The translations under genes were made by a program, and so were the position numbers. A DNA stretch of 64,000 nt from Sinanaerobacter chloroacetimidivorans (GTDB lineage: Bacteria > Bacillota > Clostridia > Peptostreptococcales > Anaerovoracaceae), in NCBI RefSeq assembly GCF_018128545.1, contig NZ_JAGSND010000010.1, forward strand, positions 98,248 to 162,247, written 5' to 3'. A model generated the notes under the pieces. The model saw nothing but the letters and a program-made list of their open reading frames with translations. It ran no database searches and had not been told where the DNA came from. Positions 19,307 through 28,757 of the stretch are shown in pieces. The stretch's first letter is position 1, and each line of letters opens with the position of its first letter.

Positions 19307-19346
19307 CTTGCCGTATGATAAGCTTTGATTCAAGGAAGGTGATGTT

Positions 19347-20207
19347 ATGGAATGGCTTGAGAGACTAAATCAATCGATCAATTATTTGGAAGAGAATCTG
19401 AACGGGACTATCAGCTACGAACATGCTGCTCAGATTGCCTGTTGTTCTACCTTTCACTTTCAAAGGATGTTTTCTTATATCGCGGGGATCCCGCTGTCCG
19501 AATATATCCGGCGAAGAAGAATGACTGCTGCTGCTTTTGATTTACAGACTACAGGTGAAAAAATAATCGATCTGGCATTGAAGTACGGCTATGATTCTCC
19601 GACTTCCTTCAATCGTGCTTTTCAGAGCGTGCATGGCGTCAGCCCGTCAGCAGCAAGATTGGAAGGGATTTCTCTCAAAGCATATCCACGCATCAGTTTT
19701 TCAATTTCGATCAAAGGAGATGTAGAAATGAACTACAAAATTGAAAACAAGAATGCATTTAGAATAGTCGGTGTTAAAAAACACATGGACATGGCTTTGG
19801 AAGAAAGCTTTCGCGAGGTACCTTTATTTTGGCAGGAAACCGTTGCGGAGGGACGGATCCCGCAGATACTTGAACTGCTGAACCAGCCGCCCTTCGGCCT
19901 GCTGGGAGTGAGCACTTGTATGAACGGCAAGGATTTTGATTATTATATAGCAGTGGCTACGGATATTCCAACGCCGGAGGGCTTGGTGGAATATGAGATC
20001 CCTGCGGCAACCTGGGCTGTCTTTGAATGCATAGGGCCTATGCCCCAAGCGATACAGGAACTTCAGAAGAGAATCGTAACCGAGTGGCTGCCCACGTCAG
20101 GCTATGAATACGCAGATGCACCGGATATTGAACTGTACACAGAGGGAGATCAGCAATCCTCCGAATACAGGTCGGAGGTCTGGCTTCCGGTAGTGAAGAA
20201 AAAATAG
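19347..20207 (+). CDS. AraC-family regulator with GyrI-like effector-binding domain
   Basis: Residues 1-105 contain the two helix-turn-helix motifs of the AraC/XylS family ('SYEHAAQIACCSTFHFQRMF' and 'IIDLALKYGYDSPTSFNRAF', ending in 'GVSPSAAR'). Residues 125-286 form a GyrI-like small-molecule-binding domain ('WAVFECIGPMPQAIQEL', 'DIELYTEGD', 'SEVWLPV'). This is the Rob/BmrR-type architecture used to sense drugs or other hydrophobic ligands. AAGGAAGGTG lies before the ATG. It is a single gene with its own terminator, so the target is not evident. Confidence 0.93.
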   Translation: MEWLERLNQSINYLEENLNGTISYEHAAQIACCSTFHFQRMFSYIAGIPLSEYIRRRRMTAAAFDLQTTGEKIIDLALKYGYDSPTSFNRAFQSVHGVSPSAARLEGISLKAYPRISFSISIKGDVEMNYKIENKNAFRIVGVKKHMDMALEESFREVPLFWQETVAEGRIPQILELLNQPPFGLLGVSTCMNGKDFDYYIAVATDIPTPEGLVEYEIPAATWAVFECIGPMPQAIQELQKRIVTEWLPTSGYEYADAPDIELYTEGDQQSSEYRSEVWLPVVKKK

Positions 20208-20246
20208 AAATGACGATTTTTTTATTGTCAGGATTGTTATGAAACC

Positions 20247-20288
20247 GGCTGTGTCTAAAATAATTTTTAGATACGGCCACTTTTTTTT
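20247..20288 (+). terminator. Rho-independent terminator after the AraC gene
   Basis: GGC-T-GTGTCTAAAA pairs with TTTTAGATAC-G-GCC with one wobble and one mismatch, followed by ACTTTTTTTT. It is a typical intrinsic terminator. Confidence 0.9.
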
Positions 20289-20347
20289 ATTATCTCTTGC
20301 AACCAACTTTATATAGTGATATCATATCAAACTGTTATATTAAAATT

Positions 20348-20390
20348 GCGAACTTATGCAAGGAAGTCACAAATGAACGATTTCTGCTGC
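20348..20390 (-). repeat. Partial, inverted copy of the two-hairpin intergenic repeat
   Basis: Read on the minus strand it gives GCAGCAGAAATC, ATTTGTGACTTCC and TTGCATAAGTTCGC, matching the first hairpin and linker of the copies at 11824 and 28648. The loop side is shortened and the second hairpin is missing. It lies about 100 bases before speE. The rest of the 20208-20488 gap has only the terminator. Confidence 0.7.
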
Positions 20391-20488
20391 AACCTGGGTC
20401 CACAGCGGCTGTAAAATGCCAACGAATAAGCTCCAGAAAAACGCAGACAATAACGAAAGAAAAATTGAGCTAAAGGAGGCTGAAAGAA

Positions 20489-21319
20489 ATGGAACTTTGG
20501 GTTACCGAACAACAAAATGAAAATGTAAACTTCTCCTGTAGGGTGAAAAAAACTCTGTATGCGGAAAAGTCGGAATTTCAGGACATTGCCATACTGGAAA
20601 CGGAATATTTCGGAAAGATGCTGATTCTGGACGGCGTAATACAAACTACAACCTTTGATGAATTTATTTACCACGAAATGATCGTACATGTACCGATGTT
20701 TACTCATCCTAATCCAAAGTCGGTATTGGTTATCGGCGGCGGAGACGGCGGCAGCATGAGGGAAGTCATCAAGCACAGCAGTGTGGAAAAGGCCCAGTGG
20801 GTAGATATTGACGGGAGGGTCATCGAAGCCTGCAAAAATTACCTTCCTGAATGGAATCATACACTGAAGGACAGCAGTGTGGTTTCTTTGAAAATTGAAG
20901 ATGGAATTAAGCATATGAGAGAGGCACAAGGACTATACGATGTGATTATTGTGGATTGTTCCGATCCCGTTGGTCCCGGAGAACAACTCTTCACCTATGA
21001 TTTTTATAAAGAAATTTACGGCGCACTGAAAGAAGACGGCCTTTTTGTACAGCAGACCGAATCTCCCTTCTATCATCAGGATTTGATCCGAAGGATTCAG
21101 AAGGACGTAAACGCCTTGTATCCCATTACCCGTTTATATACGGCAAATATTCCTACCTATCCGAGCGGATTGCATTGCTTTACCATTGGATCAAAGAAAT
21201 ATGATCCAATGATGCCTTCTCCTGACAGAGTACCGGATTTTGAAACCCGCTGCTATTCTACAGAGACACATAAGGCAAGCTTCCAGGTTCCTAAATACGT
21301 CAGCAAATTGTTGAAATAA
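20489..21319 (+). CDS. speE: Spermidine synthase (polyamine aminopropyltransferase)
   Basis: The 276-residue protein has the spermidine synthase pattern: N-terminal beta domain with 'ILETEYFGKMLILDGVIQTT', the decarboxylated-SAM-binding 'VLVIGGGDGGSMREV', and the catalytic 'VDCSDPVGPGEQLF' region. It transfers an aminopropyl group from decarboxylated S-adenosylmethionine to putrescine in the cytoplasm. Length is normal for the family. No speD or speB lies beside it in this window. AAAGGAGG precedes the ATG. Agmatine or another diamine acceptor cannot be excluded. Confidence 0.95.
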   Translation: MELWVTEQQNENVNFSCRVKKTLYAEKSEFQDIAILETEYFGKMLILDGVIQTTTFDEFIYHEMIVHVPMFTHPNPKSVLVIGGGDGGSMREVIKHSSVEKAQWVDIDGRVIEACKNYLPEWNHTLKDSSVVSLKIEDGIKHMREAQGLYDVIIVDCSDPVGPGEQLFTYDFYKEIYGALKEDGLFVQQTESPFYHQDLIRRIQKDVNALYPITRLYTANIPTYPSGLHCFTIGSKKYDPMMPSPDRVPDFETRCYSTETHKASFQVPKYVSKLLK

Positions 21320-21368
21320 GCAACAGCCTTTATGAAACCCCAAGGTAGAAAGGCCGGAAGAAAGCGTA

Positions 21369-21395
21369 TTGATATTAGGAAAAATGTGCTATAAT
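21369..21395 (+). promoter_or_regulatory. Extended -10 promoter at the tilS start
   Basis: TTGATA (21369-21374), then TG-C-TATAAT (21387-21395), with a 15-base spacer. The extended -10 compensates for the short spacing. Transcription would begin around 21401-21403, exactly at the tilS ATG (21402), which suggests a leaderless or nearly leaderless mRNA. Confidence 0.6.
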
Positions 21396-21401
21396 AATAG
21401 C

Positions 21402-22868
21402 ATGGTTATCAATAAAGTCAGAAATACAATTCTTCATAACAACCTGATTGAAAAAGGTGAGCACATCGTGATGGGACTCTCAGGAGGCCCGGATTCGGTG
21501 TGCCTTTTTTATATTCTGAATCAATTGAAAGAGGAATTTGAACTATCTCTTCATGCTGTTCACATCAACCATCAGCTCAGACCGGGAGCCGCGGAGGAAG
21601 ATCAGAGGTATGCGGAGGAGCTTTGTCACCGTTTTGGGGTTCCCTGCAGGGTGGATGTCTACGATGTAAATCGTATTGCAAAGGAAAAGGGGATTTCCAG
21701 TGAGGATGCCGGAAGACAGGTGAGATATCAATCTTTTTTTGAGGAAGCAAAATCTGTTTCTGAAAAAAACGGTGTACCGGTAAAAATCGCCGTTGCCCAG
21801 AACCTGAACGACCAGGCAGAAACTTTATTGATGAGAATTATGAGAGGGACCGGCACCGAAGGACTGGCCGGAATTGAGTATAAACGAAAAGACAGAAGCG
21901 GAGCTGTGATTATCAGACCGTTGCTGGATGTTTCTCGGGCCGAAATCGAAGCTTTCTGCAAAGAAAACAACTTAAATCCCAGAATTGACCTTACCAACCT
22001 GGAGCCCATCTACACGCGAAATAAAATCCGTTTGGAACTGCTGCCTTATATCCAGGAAAATTTCAATGGCAATGTGATGGAGGCTATCAATCGTCTTTCC
22101 AGGATTGCCAAGGAAGATAAGAACTTTTTTTCTCAAAGGATAGAAGAGCTCATGTTCCGGCATTGCGAGAAAATCCGGTCTGAAGGCAGGGATTGTGCAG
22201 ATTCTGTTTCCTTTCCCGTAGAAGTATTAAGGGAGCAGCATCCGGCACTCAGGCACAGACTTATCATGAAGCTCTTTGAAAGCATTGGGCTGGACAGAGA
22301 TATTTCAGCCATTCATCTTGAGCAGGCGGATAAGCTGTTGCTGGATGGAAAAACCTCATCGGTTGCAGAATTTTCTTCAGATTATGTGATGAAAATTTCC
22401 TACGGGTCGGCGGAATTTTATAAAAAAAGGGACAATTGGGATGAAAGTTTCGAATATGACATAAATATGAATGGTATTACTGAAATTCATGAATTAAATA
22501 AAGAAATCGGGGTAAGAATTCTAAGAAGAAAGGAATGGGAAAATGTAAATTCTGAAAGAAAGACCTTGGATAGTACTTCTTTCTCTTGCAGCATGAGTTA
22601 TGACGAAATACAAAAAAGTCATTGCCGTTTGATACTGAGAACAAGAAGAGAGGGAGATTATATAGTACCCCTTGGAATGAAGGGTAAAAAGAAACTCCAA
22701 GATTTTTTTGTTGATGCAAAGATTAAAAAAGAAAACAGAGATCGTATTCCGCTGCTTTGTCTGGGGTCGGAAATTATATGGATCGTCGGATATCGGATCA
22801 GCGAGAATTACAAGATTCAAAACCATACGAAACACATGATTTTGCTTGAATTTTATTCAAAAAAATGA
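21402..22868 (+). CDS. tilS: tRNA(Ile)-lysidine synthetase
   Basis: The 488-residue protein has the PP-loop 'GLSGGPDSVCL' near residue 35, 'HINHQLRPGA', 'AQNLNDQAETLLMRIMRGTG' and the C-terminal TilS domain ('GDYIVPLGMKGKKKLQDFF'). It converts C34 of the AUA-decoding tRNA-Ile to lysidine using ATP and lysine and is essential in most bacteria. The ATG at 21402 gives the usual N-terminus; in-frame ATG codons at 21369 and 21384 lie in or before the promoter. No Shine-Dalgarno sequence precedes 21402. The gene is followed by ftsH, the common Firmicutes order. Confidence 0.95.
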   Translation: MVINKVRNTILHNNLIEKGEHIVMGLSGGPDSVCLFYILNQLKEEFELSLHAVHINHQLRPGAAEEDQRYAEELCHRFGVPCRVDVYDVNRIAKEKGISSEDAGRQVRYQSFFEEAKSVSEKNGVPVKIAVAQNLNDQAETLLMRIMRGTGTEGLAGIEYKRKDRSGAVIIRPLLDVSRAEIEAFCKENNLNPRIDLTNLEPIYTRNKIRLELLPYIQENFNGNVMEAINRLSRIAKEDKNFFSQRIEELMFRHCEKIRSEGRDCADSVSFPVEVLREQHPALRHRLIMKLFESIGLDRDISAIHLEQADKLLLDGKTSSVAEFSSDYVMKISYGSAEFYKKRDNWDESFEYDINMNGITEIHELNKEIGVRILRRKEWENVNSERKTLDSTSFSCSMSYDEIQKSHCRLILRTRREGDYIVPLGMKGKKKLQDFFVDAKIKKENRDRIPLLCLGSEIIWIVGYRISENYKIQNHTKHMILLEFYSKK

Positions 22869-22937
22869 TAAAATGACAAAATGCTGCAATGCATAAAGAA
22901 TAATGAGACAGAATCCGAAAAGGGGGAACAAAAAACA

Positions 22938-24962
22938 TTGAATAGAGTTGTGAAAAACTTAGGAATATATGTAGTGATCTTTGCTCTTGTACTGGCCATG
23001 GCCTGGTTTTATAAAGGAGTGCCGGAACAGGAAGTGAAAGAAGTTACCTTCTCTGATTTTTACGATGCCGTAAGAAGTGAGAAAGTGAAAGAACTTACGA
23101 TTGTGGACAGAACGCTGAACGGAACCTTAAAATCCGGTGAAAAAATCGTTGCCTACGCTCCGTCTGTTCTTGAAATTAACATTTTGAACGAACAGTATGT
23201 ATTCCCTCAGATGGAAGAAGGGAAGATCGATGTAAAAAGTGACGAACCGAAAACCACTCCTTGGATCGTGACTTTGCTTCCAACCATCATCATGGTTGTA
23301 ATATTGATTGCTTTCTGGTTTGTCTTTATGAACCAGGGGCAGGGCGGCGGTGGAAAGGTTATGTCCTTCGGGAAAAGCAGAGCAAAGCTTCATAAGGACG
23401 ATGACCTGAAAAGGGTTACCTTTGCCGACGTGGCAGGACTGGATGAAGAAAAGGAAGAATTGGAGGAAGTTGTAGACTTCCTGAAAAATCCGAAAAAATA
23501 TAACAGCCTGGGAGCCAGGATACCGAAGGGAATCCTGCTGGTAGGGCCTCCGGGTACCGGTAAGACCTATATTTCCAAGGCAACTGCCGGAGAGGCCGGA
23601 GTACCGTTTTTCAGCATCAGCGGATCAGATTTCGTAGAAATGTTTGTAGGTGTCGGTGCTTCCAGAGTAAGAGATTTGTTCGAACAGGCCAAGAAAAACT
23701 CTCCCTGTATCATTTTCATAGATGAAATTGATGCGGTAGGAAGAAAAAGAGGTGCCGGATTAGGCGGCGGCCATGATGAAAGAGAACAGACGTTAAACCA
23801 ATTGCTGGTGGAAATGGATGGTTTTGGTGAAAATATAGGGATTATTATCCTTGCAGCAACCAATAGACCGGACATTCTTGATCCGGCTTTATTAAGACCG
23901 GGCAGATTTGACAGACAAGTAGTGATCGGTATTCCCGATATTAAGGGACGTGAAGCTATTTTCAGAATACATTCCAGAAATAAACCGCTGGATGAAGTTG
24001 TGGATCCCAAGGTGCTTGCACGAAGGACACCGGGGTTCACTCCGGCTGATATTGAAAACATGCTAAATGAAGCAGCATTGCTTACAGCCAGAAGAAACGG
24101 CAGAAAAATTCGTATGGATGAAATAGAAGAAGCCATTACGAAGGTCATTGCCGGACCTGAGAAGAAGAGCAGAGTTATCAGCGAGAGTGAAAGAAAGTTA
24201 ACGGCTTATCATGAAGCAGGCCATGCTCTTGTGGCAAGAATGATGCCTAACACGGATCCGGTACACCAGGTAACCATCATTCCGAGAGGACGGGCTGGAG
24301 GCTTTACCATGATCCTTCCTAAGGAAGATAAATATTATGCAACAAAAACTACCATGACGGAGCAGATCATTCATCTGCTTGGCGGCAGAGTGGCGGAAAA
24401 GCTTACTTTGAACGACATCAGTACCGGTGCCAGCAATGACATTGAGCGTGCCACCGAGATTGCAAGAGCCATGGTAACGAAATACGGCTTTAGTGAGAGG
24501 CTTGGTCCTGTCAATTACAGCTCCTCTGATGAAGTATTCCTGGGTAAGGATTTCTCTACCAGAAAAAATTATTCTGAGGAAATGGCATCGGAAATCGACG
24601 AAGAAATCAGAACCATTATTGAAGATGCCTTTGCTACCGCAGAAAAACTGCTGTCAGAGAATATTGACAAGCTTCATACCGTGGCCAAAACACTGCTGGA
24701 AATTGAAACTCTGGATGGCGAGCAGTTCGAAGCGTTGTTTACCGGAGAAAAAACTTCAAAACAATTAATTGAAGAAGTTCATCATCTGGAACTGGCTATA
24801 GAAGAGGCCAATGCAAAAGAAGCAGCTGAAATGGAAGAAGCACTGGCAGAGAATGATGACCTTGATCAGCTGGAAGAATCGGAGGATGAAGAAGGCGGAG
24901 ATATGACGGAGGATTCGGAAGAAGATACCGTGTCCGATGAGGATGATGAGGACAGAAAGTAA
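22938..24962 (+). CDS. ftsH: ATP-dependent zinc metalloprotease FtsH
   Basis: From a TTG at 22938 the protein starts (M)[14 protein letters not shown], with AGGGGGA ten bases upstream. The upstream ATG at 22881 has no good site and adds a non-family tail. Two membrane helices (about residues 7-25 and 110-130) flank the extracellular part. Then come the AAA+ domain with Walker A 'GPPGTGKT', Walker B '[11 protein letters not shown]' and the second region of homology '[12 protein letters not shown]', and the zinc protease with 'HEAGH'. An acidic tail of about 40 residues ends the protein. It degrades misfolded membrane proteins and regulatory proteins. It is probably co-transcribed with tilS. 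Confidence 0.96.
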   Translation: MNRVVKNLGIYVVIFALVLAMAWFYKGVPEQEVKEVTFSDFYDAVRSEKVKELTIVDRTLNGTLKSGEKIVAYAPSVLEINILNEQYVFPQMEEGKIDVKSDEPKTTPWIVTLLPTIIMVVILIAFWFVFMNQGQGGGGKVMSFGKSRAKLHKDDDLKRVTFADVAGLDEEKEELEEVVDFLKNPKKYNSLGARIPKGILLVGPPGTGKTYISKATAGEAGVPFFSISGSDFVEMFVGVGASRVRDLFEQAKKNSPCIIFIDEIDAVGRKRGAGLGGGHDEREQTLNQLLVEMDGFGENIGIIILAATNRPDILDPALLRPGRFDRQVVIGIPDIKGREAIFRIHSRNKPLDEVVDPKVLARRTPGFTPADIENMLNEAALLTARRNGRKIRMDEIEEAITKVIAGPEKKSRVISESERKLTAYHEAGHALVARMMPNTDPVHQVTIIPRGRAGGFTMILPKEDKYYATKTTMTEQIIHLLGGRVAEKLTLNDISTGASNDIERATEIARAMVTKYGFSERLGPVNYSSSDEVFLGKDFSTRKNYSEEMASEIDEEIRTIIEDAFATAEKLLSENIDKLHTVAKTLLEIETLDGEQFEALFTGEKTSKQLIEEVHHLELAIEEANAKEAAEMEEALAENDDLDQLEESEDEEGGDMTEDSEEDTVSDEDDEDRK

Positions 24963-25026
24963 ATAAAGTTAACTTTGGGGGGCAGGTCTTGTTACTTGTC
25001 CCTTTAACAATGGGGTGAAGTGAAAA

Positions 25027-26592
25027 ATGAAGGTAACGGTAAGAGATTGTCTTACACTTCCGGCTTTTAAAGAAGCAAGAATTCTGGCTGGAAAGCCAGG
25101 ACTTGACAATAGAGTCAGCGCTGTTTCTTTTTTAGAACCGGATCAATCAGGCCAGATTCAATCGCAGATGTATAAAGAGGATGAAATGGTTCTTGCTGCT
25201 TTTTCCTTTGAGGAAAAACCCCTCGAGAGCCGGCTGAAGATGATTGAGGATCTTTCCGGGGCCGGAGCAGCTACCTTGGTGCTGCTCCCCATGGGAGTCA
25301 TGTTTCGGGAAGTGAACCCAAACATTATAGCCCTTGCCGACCGGCTGGATCTGCCTGTCATTTGCCTGCCCAGTGATGCCCAAATCACCTTCTCCGATAT
25401 TGTTAATGTGGTAATGGAAAAGGTTTTATACGGAGATAATTTTGGAAACCGTCTCATCAGCAATACCATTTATCATCTGCTGAATTTTGAAAAACACAGC
25501 AGCTTCCAGTCTGCGGCAAGGGAAGCGGCCATTAATAACAATTTCCAGCTTGTCATATTGAGCGAAGATTTTAATCCGATCTTTTCCGTAGAGACAAGAT
25601 ATCGAACCACCATAGCCGAAGCCATACGTGCAGGAATTGAACGTGATGTAAATAAATCTATGGTATATACCAAAATCGATATCAACGGAGCCTTAACCTA
25701 TTGGGGGCCGGTGCTGATCAACGGTGAGAAGCACTACATGTTCATTGTAGATAATGAAGATTCCTATTCGCCGGGAGAAATAACCAAACTGGCTGAGATT
25801 GTAGAGATTGCCATAGGTATGTGGAAATTCAGCCCTGTAAAGGATGCAAAGGCAGATTTTCTAAAGGCGCTAAGGCGTGGGAACAGAAGTCTCGCTTACA
25901 GCCTGAAAGAGGAAGCGGAAGTGGCGGGAAAGGAAATTCTCAGCGTCTTCAGCATAGAAGGTTTGGAAAAGGATGATTGCTTTAAAAAAATATCCATCTT
26001 TGAAAAAAAGACAGGCTATGAGGTATTGAAAATCCATGAGGGGGACGAGGTCTGGGGAATGATTCTGGAAAAGAAGAAATCCAAAACCAGAGAATCCGCT
26101 GTTTCATTATATCAGGAGCTTCAGGGGGCCGGGGCCGAAACCATATTCCATGTTACCAACGTAGAAGGAATAGAAGGTTCGGCGGATGCCTATCAGCTTA
26201 TCAATGAAAGCTGGACGTTTATAAAAAATATTTTCCCTCACAAGAATCTGTTTACAAAATATGAACTTGCCCTGGCAAGTAATTGCATTAATATTTCTAT
26301 TAAGAATGATTCTGTAAAAAAGAACTATATGGATTTGCTTGAGCCTTTTAAAATTGTCGGAGAGGGAAAAGGAAGGCAGTTGCTGGAAACCCTTGAAATT
26401 TTTGTATTGGATGCGGGGATGAATACCTCCAAAACGGCAAATATGATGGGCATTCACACCAATACGGTTCAATACCGTTTAAAGAGGATTAAAGAGATTC
26501 TGCAGGCCGATATGATGGGTACTACCATTATGCCGGGTCTGACGGTTGCTCTGGCTATCGAAAGGATTGAAAAAATTACGAAGAAATTATAA
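25027..26592 (+). CDS. PucR-family transcriptional regulator
   Basis: The 521-residue protein has an N-terminal PucR domain (about residues 5-125, 'TVRDCLTLPAFKEARILAG'), a central GGDEF-like/CdaR region, and a C-terminal PucR helix-turn-helix ('MNTSKTANMMGIHTNTVQYRLKRIKEIL'). PucR regulators control purine, amino-acid or related nitrogen catabolism and usually respond to a pathway metabolite. GGGGTGAAG precedes the ATG. The gene is 64 bases downstream of ftsH and 92 bases before a GDPD gene. No obvious catabolic target is adjacent; the downstream thioesterase and decarboxylase operon is a possibility only. Confidence 0.92.
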   Translation: MKVTVRDCLTLPAFKEARILAGKPGLDNRVSAVSFLEPDQSGQIQSQMYKEDEMVLAAFSFEEKPLESRLKMIEDLSGAGAATLVLLPMGVMFREVNPNIIALADRLDLPVICLPSDAQITFSDIVNVVMEKVLYGDNFGNRLISNTIYHLLNFEKHSSFQSAAREAAINNNFQLVILSEDFNPIFSVETRYRTTIAEAIRAGIERDVNKSMVYTKIDINGALTYWGPVLINGEKHYMFIVDNEDSYSPGEITKLAEIVEIAIGMWKFSPVKDAKADFLKALRRGNRSLAYSLKEEAEVAGKEILSVFSIEGLEKDDCFKKISIFEKKTGYEVLKIHEGDEVWGMILEKKKSKTRESAVSLYQELQGAGAETIFHVTNVEGIEGSADAYQLINESWTFIKNIFPHKNLFTKYELALASNCINISIKNDSVKKNYMDLLEPFKIVGEGKGRQLLETLEIFVLDAGMNTSKTANMMGIHTNTVQYRLKRIKEILQADMMGTTIMPGLTVALAIERIEKITKKL

Positions 26593-26684
26593 CTTGGGAG
26601 TCTAGGGAGTATTGAACAATGATCCGCTTCTCCTCCTAATGACCAGCTAACGCACTTTACCGTACGCAATACATGGAGACAAGA

Positions 26685-28328
26685 ATGAAAACAAAAAATG
26701 CAGCAAGAATCACCACTTTGATCTTAACCTTTGTTCTAATAACCGGAATCTCGGCCGTAAATTCCTATGCAGAGGAAACTGCAGAGCGCAGCTATGAAAA
26801 AGTGATCGCTCACGGAGGCGGCGTCTATAAGGGTTATGAGACCACCAATTCCGTCGAGGCGTTGAATCAGGCTATTGAACACGGCTATAAGCTGATAGAA
26901 TTGGATATGGAGCTTACCTCGGATCAAAAGGTAATTATGCTTCATGACTGGGACAGAACCACACTTCATTATTTCGGAACCGTCTTTGATAGGAAAATCA
27001 GCCAAAGCCAGTTCCTGAACCTGACCATTCACGGTCAGCTTGAGGTTTTAACCTTTGATAAATTAATTACGATTTTGAAACAAGCCCCTGGAATAAAAAT
27101 TGTATCGGACACCAAGGGGGACAATCTTGAGTTGTTAAGTCAAATCGCAAAGGAATATCCGGAATATGTATGCAGAATCATTCCACAAATTTATGATTAT
27201 GATGAATTGGAGCCTGTGAAAGCACTTGGATATGAAGACATCATCTTTACCCTTTATGCGCAACCAAACTTTGATATAGATACCTTGGCCCAATTTGTTA
27301 CAAGCCATGATCTTTATGCGGTGACCATGCCGGATTACTACGCGGAAAGAGGGTACTGCAAAAAACTTTCCGCATACGGAATCAAAATATATGTGCATCC
27401 CGTGTCTGCGATGGAGCAGGCTATGGAATTTACCGAAATGGGGGCATACGGTGTGTATTCGGGCACTCTGCTGCCGGAAGAATTTGAGGGTCCTGAAAAA
27501 GATTATTATCTGCTTTCCAATAACGATCCCGGGAAAACTGTCAAACTGGAGGATGAGTATTTCAGCAGTGTAAACGAATGGAAGGTCTATGGCTTGCAAA
27601 AGGGGGAATCCGTAAAGTATACCCTGGACGAGAAGAAAACCCTTACTCAGGGTGAAGACTTCAACCTCTGGGAAAAAGGAAAGCATAAGCTGACCATAAC
27701 CATCTATGATGTGACAGGCAAGCCTGTCGGCCAATTGGAATATCTGATCTGGAAAGAGGAAGGAAAATTCCGTTTATTACATAAAAAGTATGAGTACCGG
27801 CTTGATGCCGTAAAAGAACCGAAAGATTTTCTGTCGGTTATGGAAAGCTCAAAAATTGACGTAAAGTTCAGGGAAATCTTGCAGAACTCTTTGATAGCCA
27901 AAAAAGGAGAGCATTGGTTTTATCAAAATGGTCTGACAAATCGTTACGAAAACAGGCAGGAATCCTTCTTCCCTCTGCAGGGCAGCGGCGGCAGGCTTCT
28001 CCTTCCCCTGTCCGACACCATGACAGCATTTGGAGCCAAATCCGTTTCTATGAATCAGGGCAAGGATCTGGCCATAGAATACGGAGAAGATACCTATCGT
28101 ATCGTAGTAGGCAGCCCTTATCTGCGTAATGGTTTTCGGATCACGCGTGTAAAGAATCCAGTATGTCTGTACCTCAGTAAAGCCATGGCACCAAGTGAGC
28201 TATATCAGGTGATAACCGGCAGGCCTTACATAGAAAGGAATGATCTGGTTATTTTTCTTCCCAAGAATACCAAATTGACCAAAGAAGAAGAAAGGCTGCT
28301 TGTTGATACGGCAAAAAAGTTATACTGA
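26685..28328 (+). CDS. Secreted glycerophosphodiester phosphodiesterase-family protein with C-terminal copper-amine-oxidase-N-like domain
   Basis: The ATG at 26685 has GGAGA five bases upstream and gives a clean signal peptide (residues 1-27, ending near 'NSYAEE'). Residues 35-265 resemble the GDPD TIM barrel: 'IAHGGGVYKGYETTNSVEAL', 'YKLIELDMELTSDQKVIMLHDWDR' with the catalytic His and Glu-x-Asp residues. A middle region of about 120 residues is unassigned. The last 130 residues resemble a copper-amine-oxidase N-terminal-like (stalk) domain ('LLLPLSDTMTAFGAKSVS'). It probably acts at the cell surface on glycerophosphodiesters, such as lipids or teichoic acid. The gene is 547 codons long, about twice a plain GlpQ-like enzyme. 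Confidence 0.85.
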   Translation: MKTKNAARITTLILTFVLITGISAVNSYAEETAERSYEKVIAHGGGVYKGYETTNSVEALNQAIEHGYKLIELDMELTSDQKVIMLHDWDRTTLHYFGTVFDRKISQSQFLNLTIHGQLEVLTFDKLITILKQAPGIKIVSDTKGDNLELLSQIAKEYPEYVCRIIPQIYDYDELEPVKALGYEDIIFTLYAQPNFDIDTLAQFVTSHDLYAVTMPDYYAERGYCKKLSAYGIKIYVHPVSAMEQAMEFTEMGAYGVYSGTLLPEEFEGPEKDYYLLSNNDPGKTVKLEDEYFSSVNEWKVYGLQKGESVKYTLDEKKTLTQGEDFNLWEKGKHKLTITIYDVTGKPVGQLEYLIWKEEGKFRLLHKKYEYRLDAVKEPKDFLSVMESSKIDVKFREILQNSLIAKKGEHWFYQNGLTNRYENRQESFFPLQGSGGRLLLPLSDTMTAFGAKSVSMNQGKDLAIEYGEDTYRIVVGSPYLRNGFRITRVKNPVCLYLSKAMAPSELYQVITGRPYIERNDLVIFLPKNTKLTKEEERLLVDTAKKLY

Positions 28329-28382
28329 TCTTCCTGTCGAACAAAGAGAAATTCTTTGATTTACCGATTAATACTAATAAAT

Positions 28383-28420
28383 ATGGCGTTTACACCCGGT
28401 TTTCGCCATTTTTTTCTTTT
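28383..28420 (+). terminator. Rho-independent terminator after the GDPD gene
   Basis: ATGGCG (28383-28388) pairs with CGCCAT (28404-28409), followed by TTTTTTCTTTTC. The stem is short but the T run is strong. Confidence 0.65.
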
Positions 28421-28443
28421 CTCTTAGATTCCCCATGTATACT

Positions 28444-28472
28444 TTGACATTGTGGGTATATGATGGTAACAT
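28444..28472 (+). promoter_or_regulatory. Promoter of the hotdog thioesterase gene
   Basis: TTGACA (28444-28449) is separated by 17 bases from TAACAT (28467-28472). The predicted transcript would start near 28479 and have a leader of about 280 bases containing both tandem repeat copies. Confidence 0.5.
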
Positions 28473-28552
28473 ATTGAAACAGGTGAACAATTTAAGAATT
28501 GGAATCAATAGATTTAAATCTGGAATACTAATTGAAAGCAAAAAATACGGGC

Positions 28553-28643
28553 GCAGAAATCTACAAATCCGTATACTAAAAAAGAGATTTGTGATTTCCT
28601 TGCATAAGTTCGCCGACAATTTGCTTCACAAATTGGGCGAGCT
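28553..28643 (+). repeat. Two-hairpin intergenic repeat, copy 2
   Basis: Nearly identical to the adjacent copy 3. The first hairpin has GAAATCTACAAATC and GATTTGTGATTTCC separated by an extra CGTATACTAAAAAA-type loop that copy 1 (11824) lacks. The second hairpin is CAATTTG-CTTCA-CAAATTG inside GTTCGCC and GGCGAGC. It lies in the 28329-28757 gap, in the same orientation as the downstream gene. Confidence 0.85.
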
Positions 28644-28647
28644 AAGA

Positions 28648-28739
28648 GCAGTAGAAATCTACAAATCCGTATACTAAAAAAGATTTGTGATTTCCTTGCA
28701 TAAGTTCGCCGACAATTTGCTTCACAAATTGGGCGAGCT
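28648..28739 (+). repeat. Two-hairpin intergenic repeat, copy 3 (tandem)
   Basis: A direct tandem duplicate of copy 2, differing by a GA insertion in the loop and a few edge bases. It ends at GGCGAGCT, four bases before the AAAGGAG ribosome binding site of the thioesterase gene, so the second hairpin could affect ribosome access. Confidence 0.85.
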
Positions 28740-28757
28740 AAGAAAGGAGTAAGAAAA

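Noticed and set aside
24968..25008. Terminator between ftsH and the PucR gene
   Set aside because: A GGGCAGGT/ACTTGTCCC stem needs a bulge and a wobble and lacks a proper T run.
28553..28739. CRISPR array made of two repeats
   Set aside because: The units are tandem, about 92 bp each, self-complementary and without unique spacers or cas genes.
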